Shown: one piece after another, positions 1 through 5,405 of the stretch
Position numbering within the stretch: the stretch's first letter is position 1
Layout: each line of letters begins with the position of its first letter
NCBI GenBank assembly: GCA_903837815.1
Contig: CAILWD010000195.1
Span: 1-5,405, forward strand
Length of the DNA stretch: 5,405 nucleotides
Reading direction: 5' to 3'
From: an uncultured Chloroflexota bacterium
Lineage (GTDB): Bacteria > Chloroflexota > Anaerolineae > Anaerolineales > Villigracilaceae
Notes under the pieces: model-generated
Databases searched by the model: none
What the model saw: only the letters and a program-made list of their open reading frames with translations
Told to the model about the DNA's origin: nothing
Program-made: the position numbers and the translations under genes

Positions 1-240
1 CTGCGGGTCGATATCTACCCCGAACCGCTCATTCCGCGTGAAACCCTGCCGGCATTCTTCAAACTCACCAAGGCGGGCTTCAGCCAAAAACGCAAGACCC
101 TGCGCAATTCGCTTTCTTCTGGATTGCACATCAAACCGGTAGAAGCCGAAACCCTGCTCAAATCCGCCAACATCGACCCCATCCGCCGGGCGGAAACATT
201 GTCCATTGAAGAGTGGAAGGGGTTGTGTCAAACAGGATAA
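1..240 (+). CDS. rsmA: 16S rRNA dimethyladenosine transferase RsmA (KsgA), 3' end only
   Basis: An open frame enters from the left edge in frame 1 and ends at TAA (238-240), giving the last 79 residues of a protein whose start lies outside the window. The family dimethylates two adjacent adenines near the 3' end of 16S rRNA with S-adenosylmethionine, late in 30S assembly. The fragment matches the RsmA C-terminal helical domain: FFKLTKAGFSQKRKTLRNSL (residues 19-38 of the fragment) is the characteristic basic 'F..KRK.LRN.L' block, and IDPIRRAETLSIEEW (about 59-73) is the conserved 'R.E.L..eE...L' ending. The SAM-binding domain is not in view. It converges on the metallopeptidase gene, so it is not part of the glycolytic cluster. 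No clear U-rich terminator follows the stop. The family assignment is firm; completeness of the gene cannot be judged. Confidence 0.9.
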   Translation: MRVDIYPEPLIPRETLPAFFKLTKAGFSQKRKTLRNSLSSGLHIKPVEAETLLKSANIDPIRRAETLSIEEWKGLCQTG

Positions 241-432
241 GAAATGCCACACTGTTAATGTAGTCAATCGAGGCGTTTCCTCCAAGCGTCTGGTCCTAAA
301 GCGTCCTGCTGCCTAAACCGCTGGCTTTCACTGACCTGTCAGGAAACACAGCCCGCGCTTCCTTCGCAGGGGGAGGCTAAAGTTTATACCTGTCCCATTC
401 TTCTCCAACCCATTTCATAAAGAGGAAGTCGC
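241..432. other. Convergent intergenic spacer, no gene seen
   Basis: This 192-bp stretch separates the 3' ends of rsmA and the metallopeptidase gene. I see no tRNA-like or coding signal. It contains an inverted pair GTTTCCT (275-281) / AGGAAAC (341-347), a short palindrome CTGACCTGTCAG (331-342), and two imperfect tandem units that both start GCGTC and end CCTAAA (286-300 and 301-317). There is also a small GC hairpin, CCCGCG (352-357) against CGCaGGG (365-371, one bulged A). None is followed by a proper T-run, so a terminator role for either convergent gene is only a guess. Confidence 0.4.
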
Positions 433-1185
433 CTACCTTACGTCCACGCCGGTGAGCCTTGTCAAAATGCGGTGGACAAGCATGGTGGGCAACAAAAGAA
501 CGATGTGCAGGACAGCGCTCAAACCGAAGAGAGTGGAAACGGAAGCGAGAAAATTGTTCAAATGGGGCGCGATATTGGTGAGCATCCATCCGCCTGCGCC
601 GGCGAAAATTCCCAGGGCGAGCAGGGCTGCAGTCCACAACCCAAGCGGAAGCCAGGAGTGGCGGTCCGACTCGGAGGGCAGCATCGTGCTGGATACGGTA
701 AAGGCGAGATAAAACCAGAGGGGAAAGTCGTCCACCTGAGGCAACAGAGACAGTCCCTTCCAGAAAAGGTCAAATTGACCGTTGGAAAAAACAGACAGCA
801 GGGCGTCAACTCCCAGACGGTCCATGCCGGCGTATGCGATGAACAACGATCCGCTGATCAACGGCGCGATACCGATCAACGAATCGCGGACGATGTCGGT
901 CTGTGCGGTTTCCACATAGCCCATCAACAGGCGTCCATTGGGCAGGGAATGAGGGATGAGGGAAAATCTTCCTGTGCGCACGCGCAGGAGTTTTGCCATC
1001 ACAAAATGACTGAGTTCGTGCAGAAAGACCCCGGGCAAAAAGAGAATCGAAAACAAGCCGATGGATAACTGGGTATTGCGGGTGAGGATGAGAAAAACCG
1101 CGTGTATCTCACGATGCAAAAGCCGCTGGAGAATGACCAGCGGCAGGAGAGTCAGGATGAACCAGAGGAAACCAGTGAAAGCCAT
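433..1185 (-). CDS. Small multi-pass membrane zinc metallopeptidase, M50-like (HELSH)
   Basis: A 250-residue, very hydrophobic protein with about six likely membrane spans (roughly residues 5-21, 38-54, 102-120, 153-168, 183-204 and 215-237). The second span ends in HELSH (56-60), a zinc-binding HExxH motif inside a hydrophobic segment, as in M50/site-2-type intramembrane proteases. No NPxxxxDG second motif is present. The nearest candidate for the third zinc ligand is Asp174 in MLPSESDRHSW (168-178). No PDZ or CBS domain is visible. I chose ATG at 1185. An in-frame extension to TTG at 1224 would add 13 residues encoded by the upstream terminator hairpin and its T-run, which looks non-coding. 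The ATG has no good Shine-Dalgarno sequence. The gene lies 71 bp after tpiA behind a terminator, so it may depend on readthrough. Membrane metallopeptidase is well supported; its substrate is unknown, and it could be a non-proteolytic relative. Confidence 0.75.
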   Translation of the reverse strand: MAFTGFLWFILTLLPLVILQRLLHREIHAVFLILTRNTQLSIGLFSILFLPGVFLHELSHFVMAKLLRVRTGRFSLIPHSLPNGRLLMGYVETAQTDIVRDSLIGIAPLISGSLFIAYAGMDRLGVDALLSVFSNGQFDLFWKGLSLLPQVDDFPLWFYLAFTVSSTMLPSESDRHSWLPLGLWTAALLALGIFAGAGGWMLTNIAPHLNNFLASVSTLFGLSAVLHIVLLLPTMLVHRILTRLTGVDVR

Positions 1186-1207
1186 AGATGACAATGCTGA
1201 ATATGGG

Positions 1208-1236
1208 AAAAAAGACGGAGGCAAAAAACCTCCGTC
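1208..1236 (-). terminator. Intrinsic terminator after tpiA
   Basis: On the minus strand a perfect 8-bp stem GACGGAGG/CCTCCGTC (1229-1236 and 1214-1221) encloses a 7-nt loop (1222-1228) and is followed at once by six T residues (1213-1208). This is the classic rho-independent layout. It starts 20 bp past the tpiA stop and ends 22 bp before the metallopeptidase ATG. The loop and 3' arm contain a possible TTG start (1224-1222) preceded by GGAGG, which gives a competing but less likely reading as a sequestered start site. Confidence 0.85.
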
Positions 1237-1256
1237 CTTCGTCTCTGGTCTTCCGT

Positions 1257-2015
1257 CTATTTCGCAGCAGCTTTGGCAATGGCGACGAAGTCGTCCACTT
1301 TCAGGCTTGCGCCGCCGACGAGCGCCCCGTCGATATCGGGCTGCCCGAAGAATTCAGCCGCATTTGCCGCAGTGACCGAGCCGCCGTACAACACGCGGAT
1401 GGCTTGCGCGGTTTCAGCGCCGAAGAGTTCCGCGAGCGCCGGGCGGATGACGTCCTTGACCACAGCATTGGCTTCCAGTCCATTCGATGCCTTGCCCGTG
1501 CCGATTGCCCAGACCGGCTCATAGGCAACCACAATGCGCGGGGCAAATTCAGCGGGAACGCCCTTGAGACTGCCCTTCGTCTGGGTCGAGACAACCTCGC
1601 GGGTTTGCTTCGCTTCGTACTGCTCCAGCGTTTCGCCGACACAGACAATCGGGGTCAGGTCAGCTTTTTGCGCAGCGACCAGTTTTCGGTTGACGATTTC
1701 ATCGGTTTCACCGAAATAGGCGCGGCGTTCCGAGTGACCGAGGATCACGTATCCGCATAATTCTGTGACCATCGCAGGGGCAACTTCGCCCGTAAACGCG
1801 CCTTTTTCCTCCCAGTGCATGTTCTGTGCGCCCAAGCCGATGTCGGTCCCTTCGAGCAGGGAGGCGGCAGCCATAAGCGAGATAAACGGCGGGCAGACAA
1901 CTTTTTCCACGCCCTCAATTTCGCGCAATTTGGCGCTCATGTTGAAAAGCAGGTCGCGGGTTTCCGCGACGGTTTTGTTCATTTTCCAATTTCCGGCAAC
2001 GAGTGACTTTCGCAT
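1257..2015 (-). CDS. tpiA: Triosephosphate isomerase
   Basis: Encodes 252 residues, the normal length for this cytosolic TIM-barrel enzyme, which interconverts dihydroxyacetone phosphate and glyceraldehyde 3-phosphate. All catalytic landmarks are present: Asn9 and Lys11 in AGNWKMN (7-13), His94 in ILGHSERR (91-98), the general base Glu166 in AYEPVWAIGTG (164-174) leading into mobile loop 6, and the phosphate-binding YGGSV (210-214) and GGASL (234-238). The frame is open further upstream, but ATG at 2015 gives the family's usual N-terminus (MRKSLVAGNW) and has an AAGGA ribosome binding site 7 nt ahead. It begins 10 bp after the kinase stop, so the two are almost certainly co-transcribed, and a terminator follows. 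The function is secure. The unusual point is the partner gene: tpiA is separated from gap-pgk by a kinase. Confidence 0.98.
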   Translation of the reverse strand: MRKSLVAGNWKMNKTVAETRDLLFNMSAKLREIEGVEKVVCPPFISLMAAASLLEGTDIGLGAQNMHWEEKGAFTGEVAPAMVTELCGYVILGHSERRAYFGETDEIVNRKLVAAQKADLTPIVCVGETLEQYEAKQTREVVSTQTKGSLKGVPAEFAPRIVVAYEPVWAIGTGKASNGLEANAVVKDVIRPALAELFGAETAQAIRVLYGGSVTAANAAEFFGQPDIDGALVGGASLKVDDFVAIAKAAAK

Positions 2016-2022
2016 GATGAAT

Positions 2023-2027
2023 TCCTT
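2023..2027 (-). promoter_or_regulatory. tpiA ribosome binding site overlapping the kinase stop codon
   Basis: On the minus strand the sequence reads TAAGGA: the TAA is the kinase stop (2028-2026), and AAGGA, sharing two of its bases, is a good Shine-Dalgarno site 7 nt from the tpiA ATG at 2015. Ribosomes finishing the kinase would be placed directly on the tpiA start, which suggests translational coupling. It also supports the shorter tpiA start over in-frame extensions into the kinase gene. Confidence 0.8.
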
Positions 2028-3813
2028 ATTGTATGATTTTGAGATAATCCTCCGCCATGAGACGAACCCATTTGGGAATCTCCTGATCGGAAGTAAGGGC
2101 AAGCAGGGTGGTTTTTGCCTCCCCGGCGTTACCGATTTTCATTTCCATTTCCGCTTTGAGCAGTTGTATTTCGGGCATGTCCGGGATCATCTTCTCCGCC
2201 TCGCCCATCTCGGCTTTTGCCTTTTCGAGATTGCCCTGGTACAGCGCCTGTCGCCCACGGGCAACATGACCCAACGCGGGATTGTACACATCCACCCGTT
2301 CGAAAAATCCGACGGGCAGCAATTCCTTTTGTTCAGCCGCCTTGTAGACGGTCTCGTGGATTCTATCCTCCTGCTCTCTGGGCAGGTTCTGTCCCCGGTT
2401 ATTGGCAGCCAATCGAATATAGAGACCAGCCGCCGGCGCCCATGCCTGACGCTCCACAAACTTTTCAGCGGCTTTCTGCAGGAAGTCCTTGTTCTCCGGT
2501 CCTGCCAGCGTGATGGCTTGATTCAACTCGTCCACCGCGCGGCGAACTTCCCGCGAATCCCACAATGCAAGAGCCAGGTTCAACCGCGCATCGGGATCAT
2601 TTGGGTTTTTCGCAACCAACTCCATTGCCACAGACAATTCAGGCGAAGCATCCTGGGGGGATGGAAGAGGTTGTTGCGCCTCCGGCGAAGTGACCCCATT
2701 GTCTGGCTCAGGAAGCGGCTCTCCCAGAGTGGGTTGCACAACCGGAGGAATGGGGGATTCGGAAATCGGTTCGGTTGTACGCATCAGACGGTTGCGTACA
2801 GCCAGCCCAATCACCGCCAGGCAAAGCAGGACAACCAGCCCAATACTGACCCACATCCACGGAGAGCGCTTTTTGACGGGAGGTAAAACAACACCCGCAG
2901 CGGGAATAGCCTGTTTTTTCGAACCAGTTCTATCCTTCGCCGCCGTCGAGCGCATAATGATGGCTGTCCCTTGCATCGGCACGCCAGCCTCTGTCCAGGC
3001 TTGCTTGAAGGCGTCCATCAACTCTTCGACAGTGGCATAGCGGTCGAGACGGTCTTTGGCCAGAGCCTTCAATAAAACTCGCTGGACTGTATCCGGCACA
3101 TTCGGGTTGACTTTTTTAGGCATGGGCAGCGGCGTATAAATATGGTCGTGGATGACCGAGAAGGGCGTATCGGCGCTGAAAGGGACTTGCCCCACCACCA
3201 GTTCGTAAAGCATCACGCCAAAGGAATAAATATCCGTTCCCGCGTCGAGGTCTTTCTTGCCCATTGCCTGTTCGGGAGAGATGTACTGCGGCGTGCCCAT
3301 AATCGAATCAGACGACATGGTGGATTCCCCCGCCTGGGCAATACGCGCCAGCCCGAAGTCTGCCAGGTACATCATGCCATCTGCCGCAATCATCACATTC
3401 GACGGTTTAATATCGCGGTGCAAAATCCCCTGCCTGTGGGCATATTCCAGCGCCGCGCCCACAGAGTTGACCACCTGCTCGATTTCCTCGGAGGTCAGCG
3501 GCCCCTGTGTCAGCCGTGCCTTGAGCGTATCCCCTTCGATGTATTTCATCACCAGATAGGGGCGTTTTTCATGTTCGGAGTAATCGTAGATCGGGACAAT
3601 GTTGGGATGTTCCAACTTCGCCACCACCCGCGCCTCACGCTGAAATCGGGAGATGAATGTCTGGTCTTCGTTGAACGCGGGATGCAATACCTTCAGAGCC
3701 ACATAGCGGTCGAGCGAGGCATGATAGGCTTTATAAACGGTCGCCATGCCGCCCTGCCCCAGTTGTTCAATGATTCGATATTGACCAACATTCTCACCGA
3801 TATTGAAAGACAT
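2026..3813 (-). CDS. Transmembrane Ser/Thr protein kinase, PknB-type, with TPR-like C-terminal domain
   Basis: A 595-residue receptor-like kinase. The cytoplasmic kinase domain (about 12-270) has the glycine loop LGQGGMATVYKA (18-29), Lys41 in VALKVLHP, Glu60 of helix C, the catalytic loop HRDIKPSNV (132-140, Asp134, Asn139), DFG (152-154), a Ser/Thr-rich activation loop (STMSSDS, 164-170), the P+1 segment GTPQYISPEQ (173-182), and DIYSFGVMLYEL (194-205). It is an RD kinase with every catalytic residue, so it is probably active and activated by loop phosphorylation. A basic juxtamembrane stretch (about 293-317) precedes one membrane span (318-339), then a Pro/Glu-rich linker (about 348-392) and a helical, TPR-like region (about 393-595) predicted to lie outside the cell membrane. 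PASTA repeats, usual in PknB of Gram-positives, are absent. The ATG at 3813 has GGAG 8 nt upstream. It lies between pgk and tpiA and is close-coupled to tpiA. Its signal and substrates are unknown. Confidence 0.93.
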   Translation of the reverse strand: MSFNIGENVGQYRIIEQLGQGGMATVYKAYHASLDRYVALKVLHPAFNEDQTFISRFQREARVVAKLEHPNIVPIYDYSEHEKRPYLVMKYIEGDTLKARLTQGPLTSEEIEQVVNSVGAALEYAHRQGILHRDIKPSNVMIAADGMMYLADFGLARIAQAGESTMSSDSIMGTPQYISPEQAMGKKDLDAGTDIYSFGVMLYELVVGQVPFSADTPFSVIHDHIYTPLPMPKKVNPNVPDTVQRVLLKALAKDRLDRYATVEELMDAFKQAWTEAGVPMQGTAIIMRSTAAKDRTGSKKQAIPAAGVVLPPVKKRSPWMWVSIGLVVLLCLAVIGLAVRNRLMRTTEPISESPIPPVVQPTLGEPLPEPDNGVTSPEAQQPLPSPQDASPELSVAMELVAKNPNDPDARLNLALALWDSREVRRAVDELNQAITLAGPENKDFLQKAAEKFVERQAWAPAAGLYIRLAANNRGQNLPREQEDRIHETVYKAAEQKELLPVGFFERVDVYNPALGHVARGRQALYQGNLEKAKAEMGEAEKMIPDMPEIQLLKAEMEMKIGNAGEAKTTLLALTSDQEIPKWVRLMAEDYLKIIQ

Positions 3814-3821
3814 TAAATCAT

Positions 3822-3847
3822 CTCCGATTGCGTTTTCTTCGATTATA
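3822..3847 (-). promoter_or_regulatory. Putative kinase-tpiA promoter (-10) and kinase ribosome binding site
   Basis: The minus strand has a perfect TATAAT at 3847-3842. A start of transcription near 3835 would give a leader of about 22 nt, with GGAG (3825-3822) 8 nt from the kinase ATG. At 16-18 bp spacing there is no TTGACA-like -35 box (the hexamer at 17 bp is AGCAAA), and there is no extended -10 TG. The promoter may therefore be weak or activator-dependent. The box position and leader make sense together, but a single hexamer can arise by chance. Confidence 0.55.
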
Positions 3848-3877
3848 GCCGAGCGCGCCGAGTTTTTGCTGTGTCGC

Positions 3878-3898
3878 TTGTGAATTGTTTGTGAATTG
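3878..3898 (-). repeat. Direct repeat with 11-bp phase upstream of the kinase promoter; candidate operator
   Basis: Two exact copies of CAATTCACAA (minus strand; 3898-3889 and 3887-3878) are separated by one base, giving an 11-bp period, about one helical turn. Relative to the proposed start near 3835 they lie at about -43 to -63, just upstream of the missing -35 box, where activators often bind. Tandem 11-bp sites with a TTCAC-like core resemble operators of PhoB/OmpR-family response regulators, but no regulator can be named from this window. Confidence 0.4.
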
Positions 3899-4014
3899 AA
3901 ATGCGGGGCTGCGCAGAAATCTGATTCTGTCTCGAGCGGCTTTTTCTACCCGTCAACTTGCGCGAGAATCAATCTCCGCGCTTATTTTACAAAGCCTGCT
4001 AAAACGGACTAAAG

Positions 4015-4041
4015 AACAGCGCGGAGAAAATCCGCGCTGTT
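4015..4041 (-). terminator. Strong stem-loop after pgk, probable terminator
   Basis: A perfect 11-bp stem, AACAGCGCGGA (4015-4025) with TCCGCGCTGTT (4031-4041), closes a 5-nt loop. It begins about 30 nt past the pgk stop. On the minus strand the trailing sequence is only CTTTAG, so the U-tract is short. The plus-strand reading has TTTT at the stem end. I take it as the pgk terminator, possibly leaky or working mainly as a 3' end stabiliser. The 5' arm bases 4018-4027 can also pair with 3973-3982. Confidence 0.7.
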
Positions 4042-4071
4042 TTGTGACCAGACTTTATTTGCCCGCATAAA

Positions 4072-5244
4072 TTACTTGTCGAGCAAAGCCGCCACGCCGG
4101 GCAGTTCCTTGCCTTCGAGGAATTCGAGCGATGCGCCGCCGCCGGTGGAGACATGGGTCATCTGCTTGGCAACGCCCGCCTTCTTGACCGCACTGGCTGA
4201 GTCGCCGCCGCCGATGACGGTAGTCGCGCCCGATTCAGCCAGCAGTTTGGCAAGGGCGAAGGTGCCTACAGCAAACTTGGGCATTTCGAAGACGCCCACG
4301 GGTCCGTTCCAAACCACGAGTTTGACCCCGCTCAGGGAGGATTTGTACAGTTCGAGGGTCTTGGGTCCCACATCCAACATGCGCCAGCCTGCGGGGATTT
4401 TATCCACATCCACAGTTTGGGTGTTGGCTTCGGCGTCGAACTTGTCCGCAATGACCGCATCCACGGGGAGGATCAACCTATCGCCTGATTTTGCCAAAAT
4501 GGACTTGGCGGTTTCAAGCGAGGCTTCTTCGACAAGGCTGTCCTGCATGTTGATGCCCTTTGCGGCGAGGAAGGTATTCGCCATGCCGCCGCCAATGATC
4601 AACTTGTCGCATTTGGAAAGCAGGGTTTCCACGACCAAAATCTTGTCGCTGATCTTCGCGCCGCCCAAAATAGCGATGTAGGGATGTTCGGGGTTGGCAA
4701 TCGCGCGCCCAAGGTATTCGAGTTCCTGTTCCATCAAAAAGCCAGAGACGGCGGGCAGGAAACGCGCCACGCCTTCGGTGGAGGAATGGGCGCGGTGCGC
4801 GGAACCAAAGGCGTCGTTGACGTACACTTCGCCGAGCGCAGCCATCTGCTTGGCAAGGTCGAGGTCGTTCTTTTCTTCGCCCTTGTGGAAGCGGGTATTT
4901 TCGAGCATGAGCACTTCGCCGGGCTTCAATTCCTTCGCCATCTTTTCCACTTCCGCGCCGACGCAATCGGGAGCCATCTTGACGGGGCTGCCCAACAATA
5001 CGGCGAGGGCTTCGGAGGCGGCTTTCAGGCTGAACTCGGGATCGGGTCCGCCTTTCGGACGTCCGAGGTGGCTCATCAACAGGACGCACGCGCCCTGTTC
5101 CAAAACGTATTTGATGGTCGGCAATGCAGCTTTGATGCGCTTGTCATCGGTTACTTTGCCTTCCGCCATGGGCACGTTGAAATCGACGCGCATGAGAACG
5201 CGCTTGCCCTTGAGGTCAATGTCTTTTACGGTTTTCTTATTCAT
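4072..5244 (-). CDS. pgk: Phosphoglycerate kinase
   Basis: Encodes 390 residues, a typical length for this cytosolic two-domain enzyme, which transfers a phosphate between 1,3-bisphosphoglycerate and ADP to give 3-phosphoglycerate and ATP. Conserved blocks occur in order: RVDFNVP (19-25), SHLGRPKG (58-65), ENTRFHKGEE (115-124), NDAFGSAHRAHSS (143-155) for the 3-phosphoglycerate side, then GGAKISDK (194-201), GGGMANTF (218-225), WNGPVGVFE (312-320), GGGDS (345-349) and STGGGASLEFLEG (366-378) for the nucleotide side. ATG at 5244 gives the normal start (MNKKTVKDIDLKGK). A longer in-frame reading would start at GTG 5307 inside the upstream hairpin and add 21 residues alien to the family. The ribosome binding site (GAGTGG, 5259-5254) is weak. 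It follows gap by 83 bp, the classic gap-pgk order, and a stem-loop lies downstream. Confidence 0.98.
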   Translation of the reverse strand: MNKKTVKDIDLKGKRVLMRVDFNVPMAEGKVTDDKRIKAALPTIKYVLEQGACVLLMSHLGRPKGGPDPEFSLKAASEALAVLLGSPVKMAPDCVGAEVEKMAKELKPGEVLMLENTRFHKGEEKNDLDLAKQMAALGEVYVNDAFGSAHRAHSSTEGVARFLPAVSGFLMEQELEYLGRAIANPEHPYIAILGGAKISDKILVVETLLSKCDKLIIGGGMANTFLAAKGINMQDSLVEEASLETAKSILAKSGDRLILPVDAVIADKFDAEANTQTVDVDKIPAGWRMLDVGPKTLELYKSSLSGVKLVVWNGPVGVFEMPKFAVGTFALAKLLAESGATTVIGGGDSASAVKKAGVAKQMTHVSTGGGASLEFLEGKELPGVAALLDK

Positions 5245-5267
5245 AAGATTTCGCCACTCGTGTCCAG

Positions 5268-5324
5268 GTATCAAAAGTGTCGAAGTGTCCCCTGACACAT
5301 TCGACACTTTGAAACTTTCGATAC
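5268..5324 (-). repeat. Long imperfect palindrome in the gap-pgk spacer (REP-like or RNA-processing hairpin)
   Basis: AAAGTGTCGAA (5274-5284) pairs with TTCGACACTTT (5300-5310). Inside it, GTGTC (5285-5289) pairs with GACAC (5294-5298) around a CCCT loop, with A5299 bulged. This gives about 16 bp of stem. Outer GTATC (5268-5272) can also meet GATAC (5320-5324) across an asymmetric internal loop. The element is made of repeated short words: TCGACACTTT at 5301-5310 and TCGATACTTT at 5318-5327 (plus-strand reading). It fills most of the spacer. No T-run follows on the minus strand, so it is not a standard terminator. It may stabilise or separate the gap and pgk messages, or be a dispersed REP-type element. 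Confidence 0.7.
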
Positions 5325-5327
5325 TTT

Positions 5328-5405
5328 TTAGAGCGATTTCGCCATCAACACAGCCAAATCAGCCGTGCGGCAGGAGTAACCCCATTCATTGTCGTACCAG
5401 GTGAC
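5328..5405 (-). CDS. gap: Glyceraldehyde-3-phosphate dehydrogenase, C-terminal 25 residues
   Basis: A frame entering from the right edge ends at TAA (5330-5328). The peptide begins VTWYDNEWGYSCRTADL and ends LMAKSL. The WYDNEWGYS block is the nearly invariant C-terminal signature of phosphorylating GAPDH, which includes residues close to the NAD site; Cys follows Ser where many relatives have Asn. The catalytic Cys and the Rossmann domain lie outside the window. It is upstream of pgk on the same strand, the common gap-pgk arrangement. The assignment is firm despite the short fragment; the promoter of the cluster is outside the window. Confidence 0.93.
   Translation of the reverse strand, partial: VTWYDNEWGYSCRTADLAVLMAKSL

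Noticed and set aside
377..432. Out-of-frame continuation past the metallopeptidase stop (GDFLFMKWVGEEWDRYKL in another minus frame)
   Set aside because: It looks protein-like and could hint at a frameshifted C-terminus, but the peptidase already ends after its last membrane span and I cannot show that homologues carry this tail.
241..432. Possible tRNA or CRISPR in the spacer
   Set aside because: There is no TTCGA-type T-loop with flanking stem and no regularly spaced identical repeats; only short imperfect repeats are present.
472..1068. Plus-strand open frame of 198 codons opposite the metallopeptidase
   Set aside because: The translation is a hydrophilic Gln/Gly/Arg-rich string without motifs, whereas the minus strand gives membrane spans and HELSH.
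2016..2102. N-terminal extension of tpiA into the kinase gene
   Set aside because: The 29 extra residues overlap kinase coding sequence, and the ATG at 2015 has its own ribosome binding site and the expected family start.
1765..2886. Plus-strand open frame of 373 codons
   Set aside because: It lies antisense across the tpiA-kinase junction, and its translation is rich in Arg, Ser and His with no family motif. Both minus-strand genes have complete catalytic motifs, so this is a shadow frame.
3142..3816. Plus-strand open frame of 224 codons opposite the kinase domain
   Set aside because: It mirrors the kinase codons, has a His/Arg-rich composition and no recognisable domain.
5245..5307. N-terminal extension of pgk from GTG at 5307
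   Set aside because: The 21 extra residues are encoded by the palindrome and do not match the family; ATG 5244 gives the standard N-terminus.
4684..5404. Two overlapping plus-strand open frames opposite pgk
   Set aside because: They are antisense to a clearly intact pgk and run through the gap-pgk hairpin and gap; no motifs are seen.

Overview
The window is a piece of bacterial chromosome with moderate to slightly high G+C. It carries most of a lower-glycolysis gene cluster on the minus strand, facing the end of an rRNA methyltransferase gene on the plus strand. The protein styles fit a Chloroflexota bacterium, probably of the Anaerolineae. These include a PknB-type receptor kinase with a TPR-like extracytoplasmic part, a small HELSH membrane peptidase, and a gap-pgk-tpiA cluster. 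This taxonomic call is inference from gene content and general sequence feel, not from a marker search.

Reading the minus strand in the direction of transcription (right to left), the order is as follows. The last 25 codons of glyceraldehyde-3-phosphate dehydrogenase (gap, 5405-5328) are followed by an 83-bp spacer holding a long imperfect hairpin (about 5268-5324). Phosphoglycerate kinase (pgk, 5244-4072) comes next, then a strong stem-loop that probably terminates it (4041-4015). A 258-bp spacer follows, with a perfect -10 box and an 11-bp-phased direct repeat. Then come a membrane Ser/Thr protein kinase (3813-2026), triosephosphate isomerase (tpiA, 2015-1257) only 10 bp after it, an intrinsic terminator (1236-1208), and a small multi-pass M50-like metallopeptidase (1185-433). 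A 192-bp spacer without a recognisable gene separates this cluster from the convergent 3' end of rsmA (1-240, plus strand).

Gap, Pgk and TpiA interconvert triose phosphates and 3-phosphoglycerate in the cytosol. The odd element is the receptor kinase between pgk and tpiA. It appears to have its own promoter, and the tpiA ribosome binding site is built on the kinase stop codon, so tpiA is probably expressed and translated together with the kinase rather than with gap-pgk. The kinase has all catalytic residues, one membrane span and a TPR-like exterior, so it looks like a functional sensor. Its signal and targets cannot be read from the sequence.

No tRNA, rRNA, CRISPR array, transposase, attachment site or origin was seen. 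The most interesting non-coding features are the gap-pgk hairpin, which looks like a dispersed REP-type palindrome, and the phased repeat upstream of the kinase promoter.
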